A DNA stretch of 49,003 nucleotides, taken from CAZAQK01 sp050249355. GTDB taxonomy: Bacteria > Pseudomonadota > Alphaproteobacteria > Rickettsiales > SXRF01. Made by a program: the position numbers and the translations under genes. The stretch is from NCBI GenBank assembly GCA_050249355.1, contig JBFWQQ010000005.1, positions 1 through 49,003 of the forward strand, read 5' to 3'. Of this stretch, positions 1-7,173 are shown piece after piece. Numbering within the stretch: position 1 is the first letter of the stretch; every line of letters begins with the position of its first letter. The notes under the pieces are model-generated. The model worked only from the letters and a program-made list of their open reading frames with translations. It did no database searches and was not told the origin of the DNA.

Positions 1-1
1 A

Positions 2-673
2 TACCGCTTGCTTACCATCGCCAGTGAACTGAATCTGGCCTCGGCACAGATCGCCATGGCCCGCCAGTTGGCCACGCAGGATCAACGCCTTGATTTCGCG
101 CGTTACCCGATACCGGCATGGCAGCCGCACAGTGGATTTCGTATAGACCCCGCCCTGATTTATGCCATGGCGCGTCAGGAATCCGGTTTCCGTAATGATG
201 CGGTCAGCCATGCCGGCGCCACAGGCGTGATGCAACTAATGCCGCAAACCGCATCGCTGATGAAAACGCAGGTATTGAAAAAAACCCACGATTCATCCGC
301 CCGGCTTAACCACGACAATGAGGCCACCGCCAACGTGACCCTTGGCCAGGGATATATTGAACACCTGCTGGATGTGCCGCTGGTGGAAAATAACCTGTTA
401 TACCTGCTTACAGCATACAACGCCGGGCCGGGCCGCTTGCAGCAGTGGAAAAAGAATATCATGTACCATAACGATCCGTTGCTGTTTTTAGAAAGCATAC
501 CGTTTGGAGAAACGCGCAGTTATGTACAGCAGGTGATGACAAACTACTGGATTTACTCCGAGATCATCGGTATCCCGACCCAGTCGCGGCAGGCGCTGCT
601 AAAAAACCAGTGGCCGGATTACGAGCCACCCGCAACACCGGTTGCCACACTTCGCGTAGCACAAGCCGGTTGA
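2..673 (+). CDS. slt: Soluble lytic transglycosylase, C-terminal part (5' end outside window)
   Basis: Periplasmic peptidoglycan lyase of the Slt70/GH23 type, which cuts the MurNAc-GlcNAc bond to leave 1,6-anhydro ends. The frame is open to the left edge (codons begin at base 2), so the start, signal peptide and helical superhelix domain lie outside; the TTG at 8 is just an internal codon. The SLT domain is complete: the catalytic Glu lies in ARQESGF (near base 180), followed by the family motif GVMQLMP (near 225) and AYNAGPG (near 415). The stop TGA (671-673) sits one base before the rnhB start, so the two are probably co-transcribed. The family is clear; whether it is the housekeeping Slt or a paralogue cannot be told from the fragment. 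Confidence 0.9.
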   Translation, partial: YRLLTIASELNLASAQIAMARQLATQDQRLDFARYPIPAWQPHSGFRIDPALIYAMARQESGFRNDAVSHAGATGVMQLMPQTASLMKTQVLKKTHDSSARLNHDNEATANVTLGQGYIEHLLDVPLVENNLLYLLTAYNAGPGRLQQWKKNIMYHNDPLLFLESIPFGETRSYVQQVMTNYWIYSEIIGIPTQSRQALLKNQWPDYEPPATPVATLRVAQAG

Positions 674-674
674 T

Positions 675-1295
675 ATGGAATCGCCAAGCCTGAAGTTTGA
701 AGCAGGATTTGGCGAGATCATCGCAGGCATAGACGAAGCCGGGCGCGGCCCGTGGGCCGGGCCGGTAGTGGCTTCCGCCGTGATACTCAACCGGCAGTGC
801 GTGCCCGAAGGCTTGCACGATTCCAAAAAACTTACGGCCGCCCGCCGTAATGCGCTGTTCGTAGATATCAATCGAACCTGCCATGTGGGTATCGGCATCG
901 CCAGCGCGGAAGAGATCGACGAGATCAACATCCTGCAAGCCACCTTCCTCGCCATGCAGCGCGCCTACAAAGACCTCGGCTTTACGCCAGACATCGCGCT
1001 GGTTGATGGCAACCACACGCCCAAGCTACCCTGCCCGGCACAATACGTCATCGGTGGTGACGCACGCTGCCCTTCTATCGCAGCCGCCAGCATCATCGCC
1101 AAGGTCACGCGCGATGGTATCATGGCCGAGCTGGGTCGCCAATTTCCGCAATATGGCTGGGAACGCAATGCCGGTTACGGTACCGCGCAACATATCAAAG
1201 CGCTGGCGGAATATGGCGTAACGCCGTATCACCGGCGCAGTTACAAACCGGTGAAGGCCTATCTCAACAAAGCACTGGTCGCCCATGGAGCATAA
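675..1295 (+). CDS. rnhB: Ribonuclease HII
   Basis: Endonuclease that removes RNA from RNA-DNA hybrids, including single misincorporated ribonucleotides. The 206 residues match the usual length. The N-terminal signature GIDEAGRG carries the first two acidic metal ligands (D20, E21); a third lies in LVDGN (D111) and a fourth in IIAKVTRD (D147), so the active site looks intact. The ATG at 675 follows the transglycosylase stop by one base. The 3' end overlaps the next gene by 11 nt, which suggests translational coupling. Confidence 0.95.
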   Translation: MESPSLKFEAGFGEIIAGIDEAGRGPWAGPVVASAVILNRQCVPEGLHDSKKLTAARRNALFVDINRTCHVGIGIASAEEIDEINILQATFLAMQRAYKDLGFTPDIALVDGNHTPKLPCPAQYVIGGDARCPSIAAASIIAKVTRDGIMAELGRQFPQYGWERNAGYGTAQHIKALAEYGVTPYHRRSYKPVKAYLNKALVAHGA

Positions 1296-1776
1296 ACCGC
1301 GTAGACGTTCCCTGTTTCCGAAAACGTTGGATGAGTGCATCCAGCCGGTCACGCGGCCTGCATTCGCGCAAAAAGGATTAGCAGGCAGCCGCATCATCAG
1401 CGACTGGCAAAAGATCGCAGGGCCTCATATGGCCAGCCACTGCACACCACAGAAAGTTTCTTTCCCACGCGATAAAACCACCGAGGGCACGCTGACCATT
1501 GCGGTAGAGCCTGGCTTTGCACCACAACTGCAGCATATGCAGCCGCTGCTGCTCGAAAAGCTAGCGGTGTATTTCGGCTACAGGGCGATCGACCGCATAC
1601 GCATCAGCCATACGCTGGCACCTGCAGTAAAACCTACAGCGCCACGCCCGGAAAAAAAATCCGACCGACATGGCATCACCACCCTACCGAATGACCTGCT
1701 GGACACTGTTGAGGATGTGGAATTACAAGCCGCCCTGCAATCGTTCGCCACTACTCTGAAACGCGATCCCTTGTAG
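1285..1776 (+). CDS. DUF721/DciA-like protein
   Basis: 163-residue protein of the DUF721 (DciA) family. DciA is the replicative helicase loader or recruiter in bacteria that lack DnaC/DnaI; assigning that role here rests on homology. The conserved core is visible at about residues 25-110: a W-K-I-G-P element (SDWQKIAGPHMASH), a TLTIAVEP strand and the helix of LQHMQPLLLEKL followed by the YFGYRAI turn. The tail after residue 115 is basic and Pro-rich. It overlaps rnhB by 11 nt. Its 3' end overlaps the convergent arylsulfotransferase-like gene by 26 nt. In many alphaproteobacteria a DUF721 gene is followed directly by a DsbA-like gene; here a foreign-looking gene lies between them. Confidence 0.8.
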   Translation: MEHKPRRRSLFPKTLDECIQPVTRPAFAQKGLAGSRIISDWQKIAGPHMASHCTPQKVSFPRDKTTEGTLTIAVEPGFAPQLQHMQPLLLEKLAVYFGYRAIDRIRISHTLAPAVKPTAPRPEKKSDRHGITTLPNDLLDTVEDVELQAALQSFATTLKRDPL

Positions 1777-3076
1777 GTCGGTCAAATAAGAACGGCACTT
1801 CATCCGGGGTGTAACGATACGCCCGTAAATATGGCAGCTTTGTCATCGCCAACTGGTAGTCCCACACGACTTCGCCCGATGGCGTGATCTCAAACACATT
1901 GTTTTGCAGTGACGAACTCACAAGTATATTTTTATTGTTCAAGTGTTGTGCAGCACCGGAATAAGCAGTGTTGAACGGTTTTTCTTCACTACCTATAAAA
2001 TTCCATACCGTCTTTCCTGTTTCAGGATCAATAATAAGAATACGACTATATTGCTTTTTAGTGTTTTTATGCCCTTGATTATCGAACAGCATTATAGTGC
2101 CGTCGGGCAGAAAGCTGGCATCGTGCTGCATTCTCCACGGCCCATGCATTGCCCATACTACCGTTTCTTTGTTCATATCCAATACCGCCAGCATACCGGG
2201 TTCGCGTAATGACACCAATACCTGACCAGCTTCAAACATGGGGAATTTATCAGCTATTTCCGGCTCCAGTTTCATGACCGAATTGGCATGCACCCAATCC
2301 CATCTCCTTGAACTGCTATCACCATCCCTGAACAAGGCCATTCCATAACCAGAGCTTATTAATGCACCTATAATTGAAACCTTATTAATAAGCTTACCAT
2401 CCGCATTCAATCGTACAACCTCGTCGACCAATGCAGGGATTTTTAACTCTTGATACCCCTCAGGCGCACTATTAATAAGGTGTTGTGACAAGCCATAAAT
2501 CTCACCATTGTTATTATCCACGTATAGTGCATGGTGTGCATTCTCATCAAATGTCCATATTACTTTTGAATTTATATCCAGCTTTACCATACCCGCCCCA
2601 TAAGGGGTGATTCCAGCACCGTGCAATACAATTAAAAGTGACCCGTCCGGATACGCCCGCGCGGCGCGCACATCAACGGGCATACTATTGCTTTTAACAT
2701 GCTGAGGGTCCGGCCAGATGCTTTTGAAGTCAACATTCCACCTATGCACAAGACGCCCCCTCATATCCACCAGATCAATGACCTTGGGCGATTTGTCTAT
2801 AATCAACGTAAATCCAAATAACGCCTTTTGCTTGTTCCACATCACGGTGGGTTTGCGATCAATCTCATTGGTTGGAGCGCTCTGCATTTCGCCTTGCTCA
2901 TACAGGCTTACATTCGCCTGTTCATCCCATGCGTTCATACCTTCGGCTGCGTTCTTAATGTAGTTTGCCGGCGGCAATTCAAAATGCAGCATCAGCGCAC
3001 CTAATACATAAATTAGAAATGCAAATGATAAATAATATAATATGCGCAGCAGCTTATTGAGCATGGAGGAATTCAT
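1751..3076 (-). CDS. Membrane-anchored arylsulfotransferase-like (ASST family) protein
   Basis: 441 residues: a short N-terminal cytoplasmic stretch, one membrane segment at about residues 9-29, then a repeat-rich beta-propeller-like region. The C-terminal half carries ASST/Arylsulfotran_2 features: QHDASFLPDGTIMLFDN, a SRILIID strand, AAQHLNNKNILVSS and EITPSGEVVWDY. Such enzymes move sulfate between phenolic compounds in the periplasm, but the substrate cannot be inferred and some family members have no known activity. The histidine of QHD is a plausible catalytic candidate. The gene is visibly more A+T-rich than its neighbours and sits between a DciA-like and a DsbA-like gene that are often adjacent elsewhere, which hints at insertion or transfer. 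It diverges from the DsbA-like gene. Confidence 0.7.
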   Translation of the reverse strand: MNSSMLNKLLRILYYLSFAFLIYVLGALMLHFELPPANYIKNAAEGMNAWDEQANVSLYEQGEMQSAPTNEIDRKPTVMWNKQKALFGFTLIIDKSPKVIDLVDMRGRLVHRWNVDFKSIWPDPQHVKSNSMPVDVRAARAYPDGSLLIVLHGAGITPYGAGMVKLDINSKVIWTFDENAHHALYVDNNNGEIYGLSQHLINSAPEGYQELKIPALVDEVVRLNADGKLINKVSIIGALISSGYGMALFRDGDSSSRRWDWVHANSVMKLEPEIADKFPMFEAGQVLVSLREPGMLAVLDMNKETVVWAMHGPWRMQHDASFLPDGTIMLFDNQGHKNTKKQYSRILIIDPETGKTVWNFIGSEEKPFNTAYSGAAQHLNNKNILVSSSLQNNVFEITPSGEVVWDYQLAMTKLPYLRAYRYTPDEVPFLFDRPTRDRVSE

Positions 3077-3207
3077 ATGAGTGTTTTTTATCAGTAAGCG
3101 CTACCAAATGAATCTCGCATAAGCAAGGCAGAAAGTAATTGAGAAGCGCTGACAGGCTTGGTATGTAAGATGCCTGTGGAATGAATAAAAAACTCAAGGA
3201 GAGTGTC

Positions 3208-3933
3208 ATGAGCCAAGTAGTGTTATCTTTGTTAGTGGGCGTATTTGTTATAGCCGGTTTGCCGGGCGCGCAAGCTGCCGCCATGTCGGATAAACCCAAA
3301 AGCGATGCCATAACCGAAGATCACAAAGAACCAGACCTGAAGGTGACCAAGGGAAGCGGCGGAAAGTCCACCTCGTACCTGGTAAAAGATGCCCCCCTGC
3401 CCAGCGACCACGTGATGGGCAAAGAAACCGCCCCGATTGTGATATTGGAGTATGCCTCGCTGTCATGCCCGCATTGCGCCCATTTTTCCTCCGCCGTATT
3501 GCCGGAAATCAAAAAGAATTACATCGATACCGGCCGCGCAAAATACATTCTCCGCCAGTTTCCCCTGAATGAACCGGCACTTAAGGGCGCCATGCTGCTC
3601 GACTGCATAGGCGAACAGAACCACGATCAGTATTATATTTTTTCCCATGTGTTGTTCGATGCCCAGAACAAATGGGCTTTTGATGGCAATTTCATGGAAG
3701 GGCTGGAAACCATTGCCACGGTGGGCGGCCTGAGCAAAGGCCAGTTTGCCAGCTGCGTGAACAGCACCGATCGTGAAATGAAGGTGTTGCAAGCCAAGAA
3801 AACTGCCACCGAAGAACTCGCCATCCCGCATACACCCTACTTCTTCATCGATGGCGAAGTGTACGGCGGCGCGCCCAATTACGAGGAAATGGCGGCCTTT
3901 ATCGACAAGCGCATGAAATTAAGGGCACAATAG
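3208..3933 (+). CDS. DsbA-family thioredoxin-fold protein, periplasmic
   Basis: 241-residue secreted thiol-disulfide oxidoreductase of the DsbA/Thioredoxin_4 type. I chose the ATG at 3208 because AAGGAG (3196-3201) precedes it at a proper distance; the upstream ATG at 3181 has no such site and would spoil the signal peptide. Residues 1-24 form a signal peptide ending near AQAAA. The active site is CPHC (C87, C90), and a cis-Pro loop is seen as HTPYFFIDG. The likely role is disulfide formation in exported proteins. The divergent neighbour is an arylsulfotransferase-like gene. In uropathogenic E. coli, AssT is encoded with the DsbL/DsbI pair, so a functional link is possible, but this protein belongs to a broader family. 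Confidence 0.85.
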   Translation: MSQVVLSLLVGVFVIAGLPGAQAAAMSDKPKSDAITEDHKEPDLKVTKGSGGKSTSYLVKDAPLPSDHVMGKETAPIVILEYASLSCPHCAHFSSAVLPEIKKNYIDTGRAKYILRQFPLNEPALKGAMLLDCIGEQNHDQYYIFSHVLFDAQNKWAFDGNFMEGLETIATVGGLSKGQFASCVNSTDREMKVLQAKKTATEELAIPHTPYFFIDGEVYGGAPNYEEMAAFIDKRMKLRAQ

Positions 3934-3945
3934 CCATTATCCCGC

Positions 3946-3974
3946 TTGACAGGGGGGTATGTAGTCCATACATT
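3946..3974 (+). promoter_or_regulatory. Sigma-70-type promoter of the F0 ATP synthase operon
   Basis: A perfect -35 hexamer TTGACA (3946-3951), a 17-nt spacer and a -10 of TACATT (3969-3974, four of six matches) lie 23 nt upstream of the atpI start. A purine-rich ribosome site (GAAAGG) sits just before the ATG at 3998. Confidence 0.6.
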
Positions 3975-3997
3975 GCCCACGCCTGAAAGGAAAAACC

Positions 3998-4282
3998 ATG
4001 GCAGATCCACATGATACGCCGCCTTCACTGGACGAGCTACAGAAGCGGATTGACGCCTTGGAACCGGATAAGGATTCGCCGGTAAAAGACTCACCGGGTG
4101 CGGCCTACAGTAAAGGTATGCGCATGGGGGTGGATTTGCTGGCGGGTGCAGGCGTTGGACTGGTCATGGGATATTACATCGATGAAGCAGCCGGCACCGC
4201 ACCAGCCTTCCTGATCTTGTTCTTCTTTTTGGGTTTTGCCGCCGGAGTGCGGAATATATTGCGTAACGTAGACAAGGTATAA
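3998..4282 (+). CDS. atpI: ATP synthase protein I (AtpI/AtpZ family)
   Basis: 94-residue accessory protein that helps assemble the F0 c-ring. The hydrophilic N-terminal 40 residues include a short Leu-rich helix, then two membrane helices (about residues 47-63 and 67-84) separated by DEAAGT. The motif GVDLLAGAGVGLVMGYYID is typical of the ATPase_gene1 family. It is the first gene of the F0 cluster, 9 nt before atpB. The promoter at 3946-3974 serves it. Confidence 0.9.
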   Translation: MADPHDTPPSLDELQKRIDALEPDKDSPVKDSPGAAYSKGMRMGVDLLAGAGVGLVMGYYIDEAAGTAPAFLILFFFLGFAAGVRNILRNVDKV

Positions 4283-4291
4283 GACCCGTTC

Positions 4292-5020
4292 ATGTCCGAT
4301 TCACACAGCCCACTCGCTCAGTTTGAAGTACACCCTATTCTGCCATTGCAACTGGGTGCATACGACATCAGCTTCACCAACGCCTCATTATGGATGGTTG
4401 CAGCTATCTGCACCATATCCACGCGGGTGTATATTGGTGCAAGCCGCCGTCAGCTGGTGCCGGGCCGCTGGCAGGCAGGCGCCGAGATGATGGTGGATTT
4501 CGTCGGCAACATGATTACCGATAACGCCGGTAAAGCAGGCATGAAATATTTCCCGTTCATTTTCACGCTGTTCATGTTCGTGTTATTTGCCAACCTGCTG
4601 GGCATGATCCCCGGCTCGTTCACCGTAACCAGCCACATCATCGTAACCTTTGCACTGGCTGCGTTCATATTTGTAGCCGTTACACTCATTGGCTTCATCA
4701 ATCACGGGGCGCATTTTCTGTCATTGTTCCTGCCGGCTGGCACCCCATGGTGGATGATGCCGTTGATGATCGTGATCGAACTGGTATCCTATATGGCACG
4801 CCCGGTCAGCCTGTCTATTCGTCTGGCTGCAAACATGCTGGCGGGACACCTGCTGCTGAAGATCGTTGCCGGTTTCGTAATGATCGGAGCGCTGGGCATA
4901 TTTCCGTTCGCTTTTCTATTGATATTTACAGGTTTTGAGATATTCATTGCATGCCTGCAGGCATACATATTTGCCCTGCTAACCTGCATCTATCTCAATG
5001 ACGCATTACACTTACACTAA
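4292..5020 (+). CDS. atpB: F0 ATP synthase subunit a
   Basis: 242-residue integral membrane proton-channel subunit. The essential Arg is in LSIRLAANMLAGH (near base 4820), in the usual context of the fourth or fifth helix. The N-terminal HPIL and the C-terminal FIACLQAYIFALLTCIYLNDAL motifs are those of alphaproteobacterial AtpB. Subunit a supplies the two half-channels and the arginine that faces the c-ring carboxylates. Confidence 0.97.
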   Translation: MSDSHSPLAQFEVHPILPLQLGAYDISFTNASLWMVAAICTISTRVYIGASRRQLVPGRWQAGAEMMVDFVGNMITDNAGKAGMKYFPFIFTLFMFVLFANLLGMIPGSFTVTSHIIVTFALAAFIFVAVTLIGFINHGAHFLSLFLPAGTPWWMMPLMIVIELVSYMARPVSLSIRLAANMLAGHLLLKIVAGFVMIGALGIFPFAFLLIFTGFEIFIACLQAYIFALLTCIYLNDALHLH

Positions 5021-5043
5021 CCACTTGAAAGGAAATTAATACA

Positions 5044-5304
5044 ATGGAAGAACTCGCTGCAACCCCTGAAGCTACCATCCTGCTGGGTAAATACATCGGC
5101 GCAGGCCTCGCTACCTTCGGTATGCTGGGTGCTGCTATCGGCGTAGGTATCATCTTCGCTGCTGCCCTGAACGGCATTGCCCGCAACCCGTCCAAGGAAG
5201 GCTCCATTAAAGGTTTCGCCCTGCTGGGCATGGCGCTGGCTGAATTCATGGGCCTACTGGCATTCGTAGTAGCTATCCTTGTTCTGTACGTAGTGAAGTC
5301 GTAA
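5044..5304 (+). CDS. atpE: F0 ATP synthase subunit c
   Basis: 86-residue hairpin of two membrane helices that forms the rotor ring. The polar loop is ARNPS, and the ion-binding Glu is in ALAEFMG on helix 2. The residue after Glu is Phe and no Na+-ligand pattern (Gln on helix 1, Ser/Thr after Glu) is seen, so H+ coupling is expected. Helix 1 carries the Gly/Ala-rich GIGVGI-type packing motif. AGGAAA precedes the start. Confidence 0.97.
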   Translation: MEELAATPEATILLGKYIGAGLATFGMLGAAIGVGIIFAAALNGIARNPSKEGSIKGFALLGMALAEFMGLLAFVVAILVLYVVKS

Positions 5305-5317
5305 CGAAGGATAACCA

Positions 5318-5803
5318 ATGCCTCAACTTGATCCTACCTGGTTTGCATCGCAGCTGTTCTGGCTGCTGGTCACCTTCGTGGTTCTGTATGTCGTGATGTC
5401 TAAGCTGGTTCTGCCACCGCTGCTGGATGTGATGAGCCTGCGCAAGGACACAATGGAGTCCGATCTTGGCGCAGCGCAAACCATGAAGACGCAAGCCGAG
5501 GATGCTAAGGCACAGTACGAAAAAGCACTGACCGAGGCGCGTGCGCGTTCGCAGGCGGTGATGGATGAGGCGATGAAGGCACACAAAGCGCAGGCCGAAG
5601 CGGCTACGCGCGCTATGGATGCACAGGTTTCTGCTAAGCTCCGCGAAGCAGAAACCCGCATCCGCGCTAAAAAGGATGAGTTGAAGGCAAATTTAGGCCC
5701 GGTAGCTACCGAATTAAGCCAGAGCATCGCCAGCAAGCTCACAAACAGCCACGATAATGACAAACCCAATAAGGTACGGTCACTCGCAAAAGGAAACGGA
5801 TAA
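5318..5803 (+). CDS. atpF': F0 ATP synthase subunit b'
   Basis: 161-residue b-type stator subunit: one N-terminal membrane helix (about residues 9-29, FASQLFWLLVTFVVLYVVMS) followed by a long charged coiled coil. It is the first of two different b genes in tandem, the b/b' arrangement typical of alphaproteobacteria and phototrophs. It overlaps atpF by one base (TAATG). The C-terminal 20 residues are polar and poorly conserved in the family. Confidence 0.92.
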   Translation: MPQLDPTWFASQLFWLLVTFVVLYVVMSKLVLPPLLDVMSLRKDTMESDLGAAQTMKTQAEDAKAQYEKALTEARARSQAVMDEAMKAHKAQAEAATRAMDAQVSAKLREAETRIRAKKDELKANLGPVATELSQSIASKLTNSHDNDKPNKVRSLAKGNG

Positions 5804-6297
5804 TGGACATGGAAATGCTGCATAACCCTATGTTCTGGGTGTCATTGTCATTCGTTATGTTCATGGCATTCGCATTATTGAAGTTTTCCGGGACTTTCGT
5901 CGGAAGTCTGGATAAGCGCTCTGCACGCATACGGCAGGAACTGGAAGAAGCCAAGCGCTTGCGTATGGAAGCAGAAGCGGTGCTGGCTGATTACAAACAG
6001 AAGCAGGCCCGTTACCTCAAAGAAGCCGAGGACATGCTGGCCAAATCCCGTGTCGATGCGGCAGAGTATGCCCGTCAAGCAGAACGCGATCTGCAGGCAT
6101 CGCTCGATACCCGCATGAAGCAAGCGGTCGAAAAGATCGCACAGGAAGAAGCCAACGCCATCGAGGAAGTGCGCAACCATGTGGTGGATATTTCACTCGC
6201 TGCCGCCCGCTCCATTATCATTGAGCATATGGGTAACATATCGCAAGATGAACTGACCAAGATCGTTATCAGCGATATCGGGCGTAAGGTTCACTAA
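5803..6297 (+). CDS. atpF: F0 ATP synthase subunit b
   Basis: 164-residue stator subunit with an N-terminal membrane helix (about residues 8-27) and the family motif GSLDKRSARIRQELEEA leading into the coiled coil. The C-terminal part (AAARSIIIEHM) contacts the delta subunit of F1. It ends the F0 cluster. No F1 genes follow, matching the split F0/F1 operons of alphaproteobacteria. A second in-frame ATG lies two codons downstream, at 5809. Confidence 0.93.
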   Translation: MDMEMLHNPMFWVSLSFVMFMAFALLKFSGTFVGSLDKRSARIRQELEEAKRLRMEAEAVLADYKQKQARYLKEAEDMLAKSRVDAAEYARQAERDLQASLDTRMKQAVEKIAQEEANAIEEVRNHVVDISLAAARSIIIEHMGNISQDELTKIVISDIGRKVH

Positions 6298-6317
6298 TCC
6301 GGTTAACGTTTTTTCAA

Positions 6318-6350
6318 CCCATTTTTGTTTTTTATAAAAAAACAGATGGG
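6318..6350. terminator. AT-rich hairpin after the F0 operon
   Basis: CCCAT (6318-6322) pairs with ATGGG (6346-6350), and a T-run pairs with an A-run inside, around a small internal loop. The structure lies 20 nt after the atpF stop and 8 nt before the next start. It could terminate the atp transcript or reduce read-through. The stem is weak and the call is tentative. Confidence 0.3.
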
Positions 6351-6357
6351 GTACGTT

Positions 6358-7173
6358 ATGCGGAATTATTCTTCCCTCTGCGCGTTGTTGTACCCATTTC
6401 TGGGTGCCTGCCCCGCCTTCGCCGGTGCGTGGACGCAGCCCGAAGGCCGCATGCAGGCCATTTTTAATCACTGGTATTATCATGCCGATGAACGCTTCAG
6501 CAACAGCGGACAGAATAGCAACCAGCTCACCTACCAGAAATTCGACATCAATCCCTATTTTGAATACGGCCTGACCGACAGCATCACACTGGGCACCAAC
6601 CTTTCACTCCAACGCGTCCATCAGAAAGTGGCGGATGGCAGCTGGGCCAACTGGGGTGTCGGCGACAGCGAATTCTTCGCCCGTTTCAAACTATGGCAAC
6701 AGGATGGCTGGGCTATTTCCGCCGAACCACTGGTAAAGCTCCCATCGCCCGGTTCCCTGCTCGACCAGCCGCCGATCGGTAGCGACAACGCCGACGCCGC
6801 CATGAAACTAGCAGGCGGTTACGGTTTCGACGCATTCGGCTACAGCCACTATATCAGCGGCGACGTGCAATACCGCTACCGCTTCGGCGATCCAGAGAAC
6901 CAGCTGCGTTTCGAGTTTACCGCCGGCATGCATGTTGCCCCCCAATGGGAACTGATGCCGCAGCTGTTGATCGTGCAACGCACAAAGGATCCAGCAGTGG
7001 CCGCTTTTACACAAACCTCGGCAGACGATTATAACCTAACCAAGTTGCAGATTTCGGCTGTCTATCATTACCGCGATGATGTAGCATTTCAGCTGGGAGC
7101 CTTCAGCCACATCGACGGCAAGAACGTAAGCGGCGGCGAAGGCGCTCTTTTTGCCGTGTGGACGGAGTTCTGA
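6358..7173 (+). CDS. Secreted outer-membrane beta-barrel-like protein
   Basis: 271 residues. The ATG at 6358 gives a clean signal peptide (about residues 1-23, cleavage after PAFAG); the upstream ATG at 6325 would add a non-signal extension. The mature part is an alternation of short amphipathic beta strands rich in Tyr, Phe and Trp (for example FDINPYFEYGLTDSITLG), and the protein ends in Phe (AVWTEF), the usual signal for barrel insertion. I do not recognise a named family. The stop codon shares a base with the start of the following glycosyltransferase, so the two are translationally coupled, which suggests a role in making or exporting a surface glycan. Confidence 0.75.
   Translation: MRNYSSLCALLYPFLGACPAFAGAWTQPEGRMQAIFNHWYYHADERFSNSGQNSNQLTYQKFDINPYFEYGLTDSITLGTNLSLQRVHQKVADGSWANWGVGDSEFFARFKLWQQDGWAISAEPLVKLPSPGSLLDQPPIGSDNADAAMKLAGGYGFDAFGYSHYISGDVQYRYRFGDPENQLRFEFTAGMHVAPQWELMPQLLIVQRTKDPAVAAFTQTSADDYNLTKLQISAVYHYRDDVAFQLGAFSHIDGKNVSGGEGALFAVWTEF

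Noticed and set aside
3096..3150. Repeated AAGCGCT words between the ASST and DsbA genes
   Set aside because: Short, self-palindromic core (AGCGCT) and 48 bp apart; likely chance.
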